Part shown: positions 7,025 to 15,476 of the stretch, one piece after another | Layout of the letters: every line of letters starts with the position of its first letter | How positions within the stretch are numbered: position 1 is the stretch's first letter | Notes under the pieces: generated by a model | Databases searched by the model: none | What the model was told of the DNA's origin: nothing | The model's input: only the letters and a program-made list of their open reading frames with translations | Made by a program: the position numbers and the translations under genes | DNA from: Pseudanabaena sp. Salubria-1 | GTDB taxonomy: Bacteria > Cyanobacteriota > Cyanobacteriia > Pseudanabaenales > Pseudanabaenaceae | DNA length: 33,141 bases | Direction of reading: 5' to 3' | Assembly: GCA_023336205.1 (NCBI GenBank) | Contig: JALQCR010000061.1 | Span: 1 to 33,141, forward strand

Positions 7025-10000
7025 CTATCTCTCATTCAATGGTGGCAGGCTATTCACAATTTTAACTGATTCGACACTTACTCGCACGATGCGTTTAACG
7101 AGGTCGATGATGTAGCGCGGGTCGTCTGACCAGTCGTTGGGATTGTTGGTAATGCCGCTATCTTTGTCGCGGGTGAGTTGATAGCGTTCCATGATCCATT
7201 CTAGGGCGGGTTTGCCGTTGACGATGTATTCGTAGGCTTGTAGGGGAATGCCTGCGATCGCAATTTTGCTGTTGTAGATGATGGTGGTTTTATCTATCGC
7301 TTTGTTTTTGACTCCAAATTTCATTTTGGATACGAGATAGTCTTTGTCTTCGAGATAGAGTTCGCTTTTGAATTCTTCTAATGGATAGGGTTCGATATTT
7401 TCATAGTTGAGATGCCATTGGGCGAGGTTACGTCCTGCGGTGCTGAAGCTGTGGAAGTCGGCGGCGTAGGGGATTCGTGGCAACATTTTTTTGAGGTCGG
7501 CGGCGAAGCGTTGTTTGTATTCGGGGCTATGGAGGATGCCGTAGATGTAATAGAAGATGTCTTCTTTGGTAATGGCTTGGTCTTGATAGGTGGTTTGGAA
7601 GTCACTGAGGATGGTGTCGGGGATGTTTTCTTTTTTGGTGTAGCCTGTTTCGGTTAGGAAGAGTGTGGTTTGGTCGGTTGGTTCGGGTTTTTCATAGGTA
7701 TAAAGTGGGAAGCATTGGCTTTTTGAGATTAATTCGAGATCTGGCAAAAACTTAGATATTAATGCTGAAAATGGTTTTGTAGAACCAAGACCTGTTACAC
7801 AAATAGCTAAATTTTCTAGTCCTTCATAAGGAAAAATTCGAGGCATTAAAAGACCATCGCTAAGAAATTTCTTGTCGAAATAGACTATTTGTTTAAAGAA
7901 CGGTCTGTATAAGCCGTGAAAAACGAATCCTTTCTGAAATTCATGTTTTGCAAATTTCTTCAAGTCTGTTTTTAAGCCATTTGACCAACTTATTTTAGTT
8001 GGGTCATTATTTATAAAACCTTCAATATCTGGTCTGTTTTCTTTTCTCTTTTCATTACAAACATTTTCATATCTTTCCACTTCAGAGTTATAAAAACTTA
8101 TCATTCTGCTCATGTTATGGCTCAAAGAAACGGCAGATGAACTATAAGCCCAGTTATCTCTATTTGTTCCAATCCCTCTAGAATAAACATCAAAGATAGT
8201 TTTATTAAATTTATCTTTCTTATCGCCTAAAGAAATAAACTTATCAAATGCTGGATCACGTTGATTTATCCAGTCTTGGCTGTCGTTGGGAGTCATCGAA
8301 TCCCAGTTAATACTTGTGAAACTGCCAAAGTTTTTAATTTTGTCAAGCTTTTCTTCACGGCTCAAATAATCGCCAATATCGTGATAAAAAAGTTGATGCT
8401 GTCCTGTTTTTTCAGGATTTTTGATTAGTAAAGTTATGGCGATCGCGGCGCGACTTCCTGAACCGAAAATTTTACCGCCTTCTTGTCGTGACGTTTCGCC
8501 AGATGTGCGCTGATTCCCTCTCAAATTGAAACAATAAACGCTCGTAAACTCATCGGTTAGACATTTACGCAATCCATCCATTGCATTGTTATCAATAAAA
8601 GAACCATTCGTCACAAAACAAACAATCCCGCGATCCTTGATTCTGTCACTAGCCCAACGGATCGCCCGAATATAGGAATCATAGAGGCTATTTTTATTCG
8701 TAGCACTGGAATATCTTGCATAGGTATCCCGAATCTTGTCATCTAAAGCAGGATACTTGAGATTTTTATTACCATCATTCTCGCTAGTCTGCCCCGCCGA
8801 ATAAGGCGGATTGCCAATAATGACCCGAATATCATTATTTCGCTGCCTCACCACACGCTGATTATTTTCAGGAAACATCACCTCATTCAAAGTCCCCTGA
8901 CTCTCAAACATCTGAAATGTGTCAGTAAGGACAATGCCGTTAAAGGGGTGGTAAGATTCGCCCCCTAAATCCCCCAATTCTGGGGGACTTCCATCTTGTT
9001 CCCCCCAAAGTTGGGGGGCTAGGGGGGCTTTAGCATTATTGCCCCCTAAATCCCCCAATTCTGGGGGACTTCCATCTTGTTCCCCCCAAAGTTGGGGGGC
9101 TAGGGGGGCTTTAGATCTCCTCAAATCATGAAAAGCAGCCTCAATATTAATCGCCGCGATGTAATACGCCAACAACACAATCTCATTCGCGTGAAGCTCC
9201 TGCTGATACTTCCGTTCCAAATCCTGCGGCGCAATCAAACCATTCTGCAACAACCGCACCATAAAAGTCCCCGTCCCCGTAAACGGATCGAGAATATGCA
9301 CATTATCATCCGTCAAACCCACCCCAAACTCCTGACGCAGCGCATCATCCGCACTTCGCACAATAAAATCCACCACCTCCACAGGCGTATACACAATTCC
9401 CAAACGTTCCGCCATGCGAGGAAAAGCATTCTTAAAAAACTTATCGTAAAGCTCAATAATAATCTTCTGCTTACCCTCAGCATTATCAATCCCACTCGCT
9501 CGCGTCTTCACACTCGCATAAAACTTATCCAAAGTCGCAATCTCCTTACCCAACGACTGCCCTTCCAAAGCATCCAGCATCTTTTGCATCGCAATAGAAA
9601 CAGGATTTAATTGCGTAAACTGATAATCCTCAAACAACGCATCAAACACAGGCTTCGTGATCAAATGCTGTGACAACATCTCGATCGCATCGGACTCACT
9701 AATACTCGGATTGAGATTACAGCGCAAACCCTCCAAAAAATCATCAAAAGCTTGACAGTGCGTAGCTTCCGAACTAGACAACAAAGCTCTAATCCGTGAC
9801 GTATGGCGATCGGCAATTTGCGCCACATCCTTCGCCCAATCTTCCCAATAACGGCGATCGCCACATTTAACGACAATCTTGGCATAGATCGCATCGCGCC
9901 ATTCCTCCAATTGCGGAAAATTCAGCGTCATTTGTTTCGCTTTCGGCTGACCATTACCGACCTTTTCCACATCATCGGACGCACCACCACCCACACCGAT

Positions 10001-10816
10001 CACATCCACTTGCGGCGGTCTAGTTTCATTCAACTCGATTTTGTTGATAATCGCATTAAAGCGATCGTCATGGGCGCGTAAGGCTTGCAGCACCTGCCAG
10101 ACCACCTTATACTTCTCATGATCCTTCAGCGCCTCCTCTGGAGTCATGTCCGCAGGAATCCCAATCGGCAAAATAATATAACCGTACTTTTTGCCCTCAG
10201 CCCTTCGCATCACCCGCCCCACCGACTGCACCACATCCACCACCGAGTTACGCGGCGACAGAAAAATCACTGCATCCAACGCAGGTACATCCACCCCTTC
10301 CGACAAACATCGCGCATTAGAGAGAATGCGGCACAAATTGCCCTGACTGCTCGTATCCGCCTTTAGCCAATCTAGCTTCTGATTGCGAACCATCACATTC
10401 TGTTTACCGTCAACGTGCTGTACCTCACAGGGCAGAATCTCCTCTTCAGGATGCAACTTTTGATATTCCTCAATGATTTGCGAAAACATCTCCGTAAATC
10501 TTTTCTCAGAAGCAGCGATCGTCCCTGCAAAAGCCACAGCGCGACGCATCGGCGCAATATCTCCCTGCACATCCTCGCGATCGCTTTCCGCCGCAAATCG
10601 CTTTGATAATCCATTCCAACAGCCCGTAATCTTAACCGCGTCCTCTAACCTGAGTTCGTTATTAGCATCCGCTAACTGACGCTGAAAAGTAGCACTGACA
10701 TACTTCTCATCCACAGCCAACACCATCACCTTATAATCCGTCAATAGCCCCGTCGCCACCGCTTCCGCAAATCCTAAGCGATGGAACTCTTGACCATAGA
10801 TTTTCTCATCATCCAT
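7025..10816 (-). CDS. Type ISP-like restriction-modification enzyme, C-terminal part (helicase domain 2, methyltransferase, target recognition)
   Basis: Downstream part of a single-chain restriction-modification gene broken by the insertion sequence at 10,846-12,103. The 1,263-residue frame begins with the second helicase domain, including EGVDVPALDAVIFLSPRN and motif VI QSVGRVMRRAEGK (about 197-209). After a linker comes a gamma-type N6-adenine methyltransferase with motif I LDPFTGTGTF (about 509-518) and motif IV GNPPY (about 668-672). The remaining 590 residues fit a target-recognition region. In LlaGI/LlaBIII-type enzymes these parts follow an Mrr-like nuclease and helicase domain 1, which are encoded here at 12,100-13,389. 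The ATG at 10,816 is an internal Met of the original protein (MDDEKIYGQ) and has no clear ribosome-binding site. Residues 568-619 come from two palindromic repeats and split the methyltransferase between motifs I and IV, so activity is uncertain. Confidence 0.88.
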   Translation of the reverse strand: MDDEKIYGQEFHRLGFAEAVATGLLTDYKVMVLAVDEKYVSATFQRQLADANNELRLEDAVKITGCWNGLSKRFAAESDREDVQGDIAPMRRAVAFAGTIAASEKRFTEMFSQIIEEYQKLHPEEEILPCEVQHVDGKQNVMVRNQKLDWLKADTSSQGNLCRILSNARCLSEGVDVPALDAVIFLSPRNSVVDVVQSVGRVMRRAEGKKYGYIILPIGIPADMTPEEALKDHEKYKVVWQVLQALRAHDDRFNAIINKIELNETRPPQVDVIGVGGGASDDVEKVGNGQPKAKQMTLNFPQLEEWRDAIYAKIVVKCGDRRYWEDWAKDVAQIADRHTSRIRALLSSSEATHCQAFDDFLEGLRCNLNPSISESDAIEMLSQHLITKPVFDALFEDYQFTQLNPVSIAMQKMLDALEGQSLGKEIATLDKFYASVKTRASGIDNAEGKQKIIIELYDKFFKNAFPRMAERLGIVYTPVEVVDFIVRSADDALRQEFGVGLTDDNVHILDPFTGTGTFMVRLLQNGLIAPQDLERKYQQELHANEIVLLAYYIAAINIEAAFHDLRRSKAPLAPQLWGEQDGSPPELGDLGGNNAKAPLAPQLWGEQDGSPPELGDLGGESYHPFNGIVLTDTFQMFESQGTLNEVMFPENNQRVVRQRNNDIRVIIGNPPYSAGQTSENDGNKNLKYPALDDKIRDTYARYSSATNKNSLYDSYIRAIRWASDRIKDRGIVCFVTNGSFIDNNAMDGLRKCLTDEFTSVYCFNLRGNQRTSGETSRQEGGKIFGSGSRAAIAITLLIKNPEKTGQHQLFYHDIGDYLSREEKLDKIKNFGSFTSINWDSMTPNDSQDWINQRDPAFDKFISLGDKKDKFNKTIFDVYSRGIGTNRDNWAYSSSAVSLSHNMSRMISFYNSEVERYENVCNEKRKENRPDIEGFINNDPTKISWSNGLKTDLKKFAKHEFQKGFVFHGLYRPFFKQIVYFDKKFLSDGLLMPRIFPYEGLENLAICVTGLGSTKPFSALISKFLPDLELISKSQCFPLYTYEKPEPTDQTTLFLTETGYTKKENIPDTILSDFQTTYQDQAITKEDIFYYIYGILHSPEYKQRFAADLKKMLPRIPYAADFHSFSTAGRNLAQWHLNYENIEPYPLEEFKSELYLEDKDYLVSKMKFGVKNKAIDKTTIIYNSKIAIAGIPLQAYEYIVNGKPALEWIMERYQLTRDKDSGITNNPNDWSDDPRYIIDLVKRIVRVSVESVKIVNSLPPLNER
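8960..9033. repeat. in-frame palindromic repeat, copy 1
   Basis: 74-bp repeat inside the restriction-modification gene, starting GCCCCCTAAATCCCCCAATT and ending GGGGGGCTAGGGGGGCTTTAG in outline. On the coding strand it reads KAPLAPQLWGEQDGSPPELG and a few more residues without a stop. With a 7-bp spacer the period to copy 2 is 81 bp, exactly 27 codons. Confidence 0.9.
9041..9114. repeat. in-frame palindromic repeat, copy 2
   Basis: Second copy of the 74-bp repeat, identical to copy 1 as far as I can read it. It lies directly after the codons for FHDLRRS in the methyltransferase domain. The tandem arrangement suggests one insertion followed by duplication. A related copy in other orientation lies at 2,514-2,581. 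Confidence 0.9.
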
Positions 10817-10845
10817 CGAACAGACGATCGCCTCATTTTCCTTAG

Positions 10846-12103
10846 CTGAGATCTTGCACCATTCCTGAAAGAGTTAAGTAGGAATGGGTTTGAGAATAAT
10901 TTCAAACCCATGACGAGCAGCAATATCGGCACTAATTTGGAGATACCTAAGAAGTTTCAACCAAAGGACAGAAGGAAATAAAACGGAAAGTGTCAAATCA
11001 CAGGTAGCTTTCCAGTCCAAGACAGGAGGACTCGACCATTGATCAATCCAATGGGCCAAAAGATAAGCAAGCAGAGAGAGGATAAGCCAACGATAAACAC
11101 CAAGTTTTGTAGATTGCCCAAAACAATGCAAACCAAAGCGATGTTTGATGGTTTTGAAGAATCCCTCAATCGCCCAACGCTTACGACCTAACATCACCAG
11201 ATAAGCACCAGAATAAGGATGAGAAGAGACAACAAAGCGTAACTCCCGTTTACTATCAGCTCTTTTGAGCCAAAACCAAGAGATCGTCAAAGGCTGAGTT
11301 AGCCCTTCTAGCAAAATTTGTTGTCCACGTTTGCCATGACGATAAAGTTGTTTGACTGTACGGCCATCTTGAAGTTTACGATTGTTGCGTACACCGACAA
11401 CGATGCGCCAAGTCTTGGCGCGGACAGTATTGAAAAACTTCACCGTACTAAACTCAGTATCAGCAAGGACAATCACAGTCTTGCCTTGGGTTAGTTGCTT
11501 GGGTACTGTCCCCAATAACTTACAAGCTAAGTCAGAGGGACTGGGGTATCCTTTGCCGCGCCATACTCTAAAACTCCATGGTACGCGCCACTCTCCATAG
11601 ACCAGATACAGTACAACCAGATGTAGTCCTCGCTTTCCGTTTAGTATTCTCACCCATGGGTCTGGTTCGTTTTGGGTGGGATTGCTCAAATGTAAAAACT
11701 TGCCGCTTTTTTCTAGGGTAGTCAAGTCTATCAGTATCTTTAATGGCACTTGTTTCGATGGGCGATGCTTGGCGATTTGTCCCAAAATAGCCTGCCGTGT
11801 TGACCGAATTACTGCTCTCGTTGACCAGTTATAGTGATTGAGAAATCGGCTGAGTGCACTCGCTGATTTTATCTGTGTATGTTCTGGATAAGGATGCCTT
11901 TGTGCTTCGAGAAATAGTCCTAGTATTGCATTGAGACTTGCTGTTTGATACACACTTGGCATCAAACACAGAAGACTATACACTAGCCCTTGGGCGTGCT
12001 TAACGATGCTTTCCATGCTCGTTATTTAATTTACTACTACGCCCTTTTTTTCACATTTCTGCTCTTTCTGCAACCCCTTTTCTTGAATGGTGCAAGATCT
12101 CAG
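10846..12103 (-). mobile_element. insertion sequence, 1,258 bp, IS4-superfamily
   Basis: Bounded by perfect 19-bp terminal inverted repeats, CTGAGATCTTGCACCATTC at 10,846-10,864 and its complement at 12,085-12,103, which continue imperfectly inwards. It is flanked by a 4-bp direct duplication, TTAG, at 10,842-10,845 and 12,104-12,107. It carries one transposase gene with an intact frame. The 4-bp YTAR-type target duplication fits the IS701 group of the IS4 superfamily, but family assignment needs a database search. It interrupts the restriction-modification gene between helicase motif III (TATPR) and the second helicase domain. Confidence 0.95.
10874..12016 (-). CDS. IS transposase, DDE type (IS4 superfamily)
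   Basis: 380-residue RNase-H-fold transposase occupying nearly the whole IS. A DDE triad can be proposed at D97 (KILIDLTTLEKSG), D186 (VIVLADTEFSTVKFF) and E284 (GRKRWAIEGFFKTIKHRFG). The last segment resembles the conserved region around the catalytic glutamate in IS4-type enzymes. A beta-rich insertion lies between the second aspartate and the glutamate, as usual in this superfamily. The frame is complete with no stop or shift, so the element may still be mobile. It would act on the 19-bp terminal repeats. Confidence 0.92.
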   Translation of the reverse strand: MESIVKHAQGLVYSLLCLMPSVYQTASLNAILGLFLEAQRHPYPEHTQIKSASALSRFLNHYNWSTRAVIRSTRQAILGQIAKHRPSKQVPLKILIDLTTLEKSGKFLHLSNPTQNEPDPWVRILNGKRGLHLVVLYLVYGEWRVPWSFRVWRGKGYPSPSDLACKLLGTVPKQLTQGKTVIVLADTEFSTVKFFNTVRAKTWRIVVGVRNNRKLQDGRTVKQLYRHGKRGQQILLEGLTQPLTISWFWLKRADSKRELRFVVSSHPYSGAYLVMLGRKRWAIEGFFKTIKHRFGLHCFGQSTKLGVYRWLILSLLAYLLAHWIDQWSSPPVLDWKATCDLTLSVLFPSVLWLKLLRYLQISADIAARHGFEIILKPIPT

Positions 12104-13389
12104 TTAGCCTTACTCTTAGCCGAATCCGCATAAAGTCTAGGCGTAGCCGTCATATACAGCCGTTTTTTCGCTTTAATAAAGTCCTGATCATGCACCTTCA
12201 CAAAATGCGAATCATCATCCCCCGCCAAAGTCACCCCCGTAGTCCGATGCGCCTCATCGCAAGTAATCAAATCAAACTCTGGTAATCCTTTCTTCTGTGC
12301 ATCTGCGATCGCTTGAATTGATTGATAAGTAGAGAAGATCACCGTGAGTTGAGTTTCTGCCCTCACCCCTAGCCCCTCTCCCAGAGGGAGAGGGGAACCA
12401 GAAAAAGAAACAGAATTCTCTTCTCCCCCTCGCCCCTTGGGAGAGGGGGCTGGGGGGTGAGGGCAAAGCGCCCGATATCTCCCCACAATTACATCCACAT
12501 CCGTCGTCGCAGGAAAAGCCAAATCACGGGCGCTCATATCCTCCGTATCCGACTTTTTCGACACCTTCGCATCCGAACAAACCGCAATGCTCTGTAACTT
12601 CACCGTTGCCTCCGCCGACCATTCCCGTAAAGTCTGAGACATCAGCGAAATCGAAGGGACTAAAAACAAAACCGTGGCGCTACCCCGATCAATGGCAAAC
12701 CTCTCCGCAATCTGCAACGCCGTATAGGTCTTACCCGTCCCGCAAGCCATGATCAACTTACCGCGATCGCCTGTCTCAAAACCTGCCATCACCTTGTCCA
12801 GAGCCATACTCTGATGCGGTCTAATCGACTTTTTCGGCTTTAAAGGTAAAACAGGCGTTCTTGTCTCTAAATCATCAGCATCAATACTTGTAGAAACACT
12901 CTGCACGGCATACCGCAAATTTTGCGAACTCACCTGACTCCAATCCACAGGGCTTTGATCGAGATCATACAAACTCAGGCGATCAACAGGAATATGCTGA
13001 TTTTTCAGCGCATCTTCCGCATTCTTGCCCCAACCGCAAGTCGTCACAATCAACCGATGCGTAAACGGCGCTTTGCCCGAAGCTGTGAAAAATGAATCAA
13101 TATCCCCCTTGTCCAGCATGTGATCGGGTTGATAGCACTTACACTGAATCGCCCAATATTCACCTGTAGCTCGTTCCTGAGCAACTAAATCAATTCCCAA
13201 ATCCCCCTTCTTGCCACGCAACGGGAAATCCATCCAGAACCACACTCTCTCAAACAGCGCGGCATACTGCGGATCGGTTCGCAAATAGGCAAATACCAAA
13301 TATTCAAACTTGTCACCTAAATCACGGGTTGAGGTTGCTTCTTGGCGAAAGCGATCGAGGATTGCGTGAATAGTGATAGTCATCTTCAT
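12100..13389 (-). CDS. Type ISP-like restriction-modification enzyme, N-terminal part (Mrr-like nuclease and helicase domain 1)
   Basis: Upstream part of the gene split by the IS, 429 residues. Residues about 20-150 form an Mrr-like PD-(D/E)XK nuclease with GIDLVAQ (about 65-71) and AIQCKCY (about 81-87). Helicase domain 1 follows: IRPHQSMALDKV, Walker A MACGTGKTYT (about 214-223), DEAH box (378-381) and TATPR (about 414-418). The last two codons and the stop come from the IS edge: after SKA the native K is replaced by N and a stop. Residues about 309-344 derive from a palindromic repeat insertion. Alone this fragment lacks helicase domain 2, methyltransferase and specificity regions, so it is probably non-functional as a restriction enzyme. 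Its ATG at 13,389 lies 71 bp from the divergent CDF gene. Confidence 0.88.
   Translation of the reverse strand: MKMTITIHAILDRFRQEATSTRDLGDKFEYLVFAYLRTDPQYAALFERVWFWMDFPLRGKKGDLGIDLVAQERATGEYWAIQCKCYQPDHMLDKGDIDSFFTASGKAPFTHRLIVTTCGWGKNAEDALKNQHIPVDRLSLYDLDQSPVDWSQVSSQNLRYAVQSVSTSIDADDLETRTPVLPLKPKKSIRPHQSMALDKVMAGFETGDRGKLIMACGTGKTYTALQIAERFAIDRGSATVLFLVPSISLMSQTLREWSAEATVKLQSIAVCSDAKVSKKSDTEDMSARDLAFPATTDVDVIVGRYRALCPHPPAPSPKGRGGEENSVSFSGSPLPLGEGLGVRAETQLTVIFSTYQSIQAIADAQKKGLPEFDLITCDEAHRTTGVTLAGDDDSHFVKVHDQDFIKAKKRLYMTATPRLYADSAKSKAN
12359..12464. repeat. in-frame palindromic repeat of a second family
   Basis: 106-bp inverted repeat with GCCCTCACCCCTAGCCCCTC at one end and a near complement at the other, around an A-rich centre. 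It lies inside helicase domain 1 and reads through as a proline/glycine-rich insert (PHPPAPSPKGRGG ... SPLPLGEGLGVRA) between VGRYRALC and ETQLTVIFSTYQS. Its sequence differs from the repeats at 8,960-9,114. Confidence 0.88.
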
Positions 13390-13460
13390 TTTTATGAATA
13401 GCCAAAAAACCTTACCATAGAATTTTTATTTAGTCCTGACATATTTTTAGTAGATGCGCC

Positions 13461-14354
13461 ATGCCAAATAAATCTGCTCGTTTCTATGGGTTCCTCTCGA
13501 TTGGAGCTGCGATCGCCACGATCGCACTGAAATTAGGTGCATACCTATTGACTAATTCTGTGGGGTTTTTATCTGATTCTATGGAGTCAGGAGTTAATCT
13601 CGTAGCTGCGATCGGTGCAGTATGGGCGTTGACCTATGCCACCAAGCCCCCCGATGAAGAGCATGTATTTGGACATTCTAAAGCTGAATATTTTTCGAGT
13701 GGATTTGAAGGAGCCTTGATCCTCGTTGCAGCTGTAAGTATTGCGATCGCGGCAATTCCAAGATTATTAAATCCTCAACCTCTTGAACAGCTTGGCATTG
13801 GGCTAGTACTTTCCTTAGTTGCATCGGCAATTAATGGAGGAACTGCGCTTATATTACTCAGAGAAGGTAAACGTTTACACTCAATTACTTTGCGAGCCGA
13901 TGCTCATCACCTACTCACTGATGTATGGACTTCTGTGGGCGTAATTCTTGGATTATTCTTAGTTTCTGTAACAGGTTGGTTGATTCTCGATCCCTTGATT
14001 GCTCTATTAGTCGCGGCAAATATTGTTTGGACTGGCGTAAAACTTATACAAGAAAGTGGTTCAGCACTTTTAGATGCTTCTATTCCTCTAGAAGAGAGGC
14101 AAATGATCAATGAAATTCTCTCTTCCTATGATCGCCATCAAGTACAGTTTCATGCAATTCGCACCAGAATGGCAGGGACAAGAAGGTTTGTATCTTTTCA
14201 TATCCTCGTTCCAGGAGTTTGGTCTGTGCAAGAAGGACATGACTTATGCGAAGAGGTTGAATCTGCTATCTGTAACGCTTTACCACATATGAACGTTCTC
14301 ACGCATTTGGAACCATTAGAAGATCCCAAATCTTGGACTGATCAGGAGTTATAA
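13461..14354 (+). CDS. cation diffusion facilitator (CDF) family metal exporter
   Basis: 297-residue inner-membrane metal/proton antiporter that removes divalent cations (Zn, Fe, Mn or Co) from the cytoplasm. Six membrane helices occupy about residues 5-200. Metal-site motifs are LSDSMESGVN in helix 2 (D39) and HHLLTD in helix 5 (H150, D154). The second aspartate of the classical DxxxD in helix 2 is a serine here, a variant common in one CDF subgroup, so zinc specificity should not be assumed. The C-terminal 90 residues form the cytoplasmic ferredoxin-like dimerisation domain (ILVPGVWSVQEGHDLCEEVE). It is divergent from the restriction gene and convergent with the metallopeptidase gene. Confidence 0.92.
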   Translation: MPNKSARFYGFLSIGAAIATIALKLGAYLLTNSVGFLSDSMESGVNLVAAIGAVWALTYATKPPDEEHVFGHSKAEYFSSGFEGALILVAAVSIAIAAIPRLLNPQPLEQLGIGLVLSLVASAINGGTALILLREGKRLHSITLRADAHHLLTDVWTSVGVILGLFLVSVTGWLILDPLIALLVAANIVWTGVKLIQESGSALLDASIPLEERQMINEILSSYDRHQVQFHAIRTRMAGTRRFVSFHILVPGVWSVQEGHDLCEEVESAICNALPHMNVLTHLEPLEDPKSWTDQEL

Positions 14355-14386
14355 AAGAGGGGCGCTTTGCGCCCCTCTTTTATAAC
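14348..14386. terminator. bidirectional hairpin terminator spanning both stop codons
   Basis: Perfect 18-bp stem, GTTATAAAAGAGGGGCGC and its complement with a TTT loop. The stop codon of the CDF gene (14,352-14,354) and that of the convergent metallopeptidase gene (14,380-14,382) both lie inside the stem. T-rich ends follow the GC core on either strand. Confidence 0.85.
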
Positions 14387-15279
14387 TTATTAGTCTCGAA
14401 AGTATCACATTGGTTGATATCACCTGTGTTTAAACCACGTTTAAACCAAGTTACTCTTTGCTCAGAAGTTCCATGAGTAAAAGATTCTGGAATTACATGA
14501 CCGCTTTTAGATTGCTTTTGCAAATAGTCGTCGCCGATCTGAGTCGCGGTATTTAGAGCTTTAGTCACATCTTGATCCGTGATCAGACCTCGTTGAGCCG
14601 TGAAGTGTCCCCAAACACCTGCCAGACAATCCGCTTGCAGTTCTATCCTCACCGACAGTTCATTAGCTTTAGCCTTACTTGCAGTAGATTTCAACTGCCT
14701 GACCTTGCCTGATGTGCCGCGCAAATTTTGAATATGATGACCAACTTCATGGGCGATCGCATAGGCTCTCGCAAAGTCAGCATCATTGCCAGCCGTAGCT
14801 TCTAGATATCTAAAGAAACCCATATCTAGATAAACTTTGCGATCGGCAGGGCAATAAAAAGGACCTGCCGAAGTTTTGGCTGATCCACAGGCTGAATTAA
14901 CGTAACCATCAAATAGAACTAATTTTGGTGCTTGATAATTACTGTTTAGCTGCTGCTTAAAAATGCGCTCCCATGTATCTTCAGTATCACCAAGTACTGA
15001 TTTCACAAATGCCGAGTCGCGATCTTGGGCTGGCTTTTTGACTAGGGCTTGTGGTGCAGGGGCAGGTTTATTGTTGCCACCAATCAAATTTAAAATCTGA
15101 GAGGGATCAACCTTAAAAATTAGCCCAACGATAACTGCGATCGCCATCGCGCCACCACCTAACCCGCCCAGCATTCCCATTGATGATGAACTTAAATTGT
15201 TTGGTGTAGATGACTCATCATCAGAACCATCGCGCTGGTCTTCTACGTTATCGCTCTCGCGCATTTCATCCCATTTCAT
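14380..15279 (-). CDS. membrane-anchored neutral zinc metallopeptidase (YpfJ/KPN_00809 family)
   Basis: 299 residues: a charged, serine-rich cytoplasmic N-terminus, one membrane helix (about 40-56, glycine/alanine-rich), and a large extracytoplasmic domain. The zinc motif HEVGHH is at 177-182, and downstream ELQADCLAG provides the glutamate typical of this family. The segment CGSAKTSAGPFYCPADRKVYLD is also characteristic but exact substrates are unknown. Start choice: MKWDEMR is the usual family opening, and an AGGAA lies about 10 bases upstream. It ends inside the hairpin shared with the convergent CDF gene. Confidence 0.92.
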   Translation of the reverse strand: MKWDEMRESDNVEDQRDGSDDESSTPNNLSSSSMGMLGGLGGGAMAIAVIVGLIFKVDPSQILNLIGGNNKPAPAPQALVKKPAQDRDSAFVKSVLGDTEDTWERIFKQQLNSNYQAPKLVLFDGYVNSACGSAKTSAGPFYCPADRKVYLDMGFFRYLEATAGNDADFARAYAIAHEVGHHIQNLRGTSGKVRQLKSTASKAKANELSVRIELQADCLAGVWGHFTAQRGLITDQDVTKALNTATQIGDDYLQKQSKSGHVIPESFTHGTSEQRVTWFKRGLNTGDINQCDTFETNKL

Positions 15280-15376
15280 ATAGCCATTCCTGATTCATGT
15301 GATTTCATTGTTGTGAATATAGCGCTATCAGCCCTAACTAAAACCAAATAATTTTTTAAAATGTAGCAATAATACC

Positions 15377-15409
15377 AAATCACAAAATGGCTGCGCCATT
15401 TTGTGATTT
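15377..15409. repeat. perfect 15-bp-stem hairpin
   Basis: AAATCACAAAATGGC with its complement around a TGC loop. First of a row of hairpins in the 270-bp stretch upstream of the metallopeptidase start, a region with no gene. Confidence 0.8.
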
Positions 15410-15428
15410 TAAAACCCTTACTGGGTTT

Positions 15429-15476
15429 GGTTTTTAATTCACCAAAGTGTCGCCACACTTTAGTGAATTAAAAACC
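15429..15476. repeat. 22-bp-stem hairpin with one mismatch
   Basis: Arms begin GGTTTTTAATTCACC and end in GGTGAATT-like complement closing with AAAAACC, around a CGCC loop; only one base pair mismatches. A smaller hairpin, AAACCC/GGGTTT, precedes it at 15,412-15,428. The outer AAAACC motif recurs in other long hairpins of this window. Confidence 0.8.

Noticed and set aside
8960..9114. Two repeats with a spacer as a minimal CRISPR
   Set aside because: The 7-bp spacer is too short, the repeats are palindromic across 74 bp and are translated in frame.
9128..9610. Plus-strand ORF of 160 residues
   Set aside because: It lies opposite the methyltransferase domain and is rich in R, H and N with no family features; it is a shadow frame.
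10846..12103. Programmed excision element like those in heterocyst genes
   Set aside because: It carries a DDE transposase with terminal inverted repeats and a target duplication, not a site-specific recombinase with direct repeats; an ordinary IS explains it.
12272..12466. Minus-strand ORF of 64 residues
   Set aside because: It is an alternative frame through the palindromic repeat in the helicase gene.
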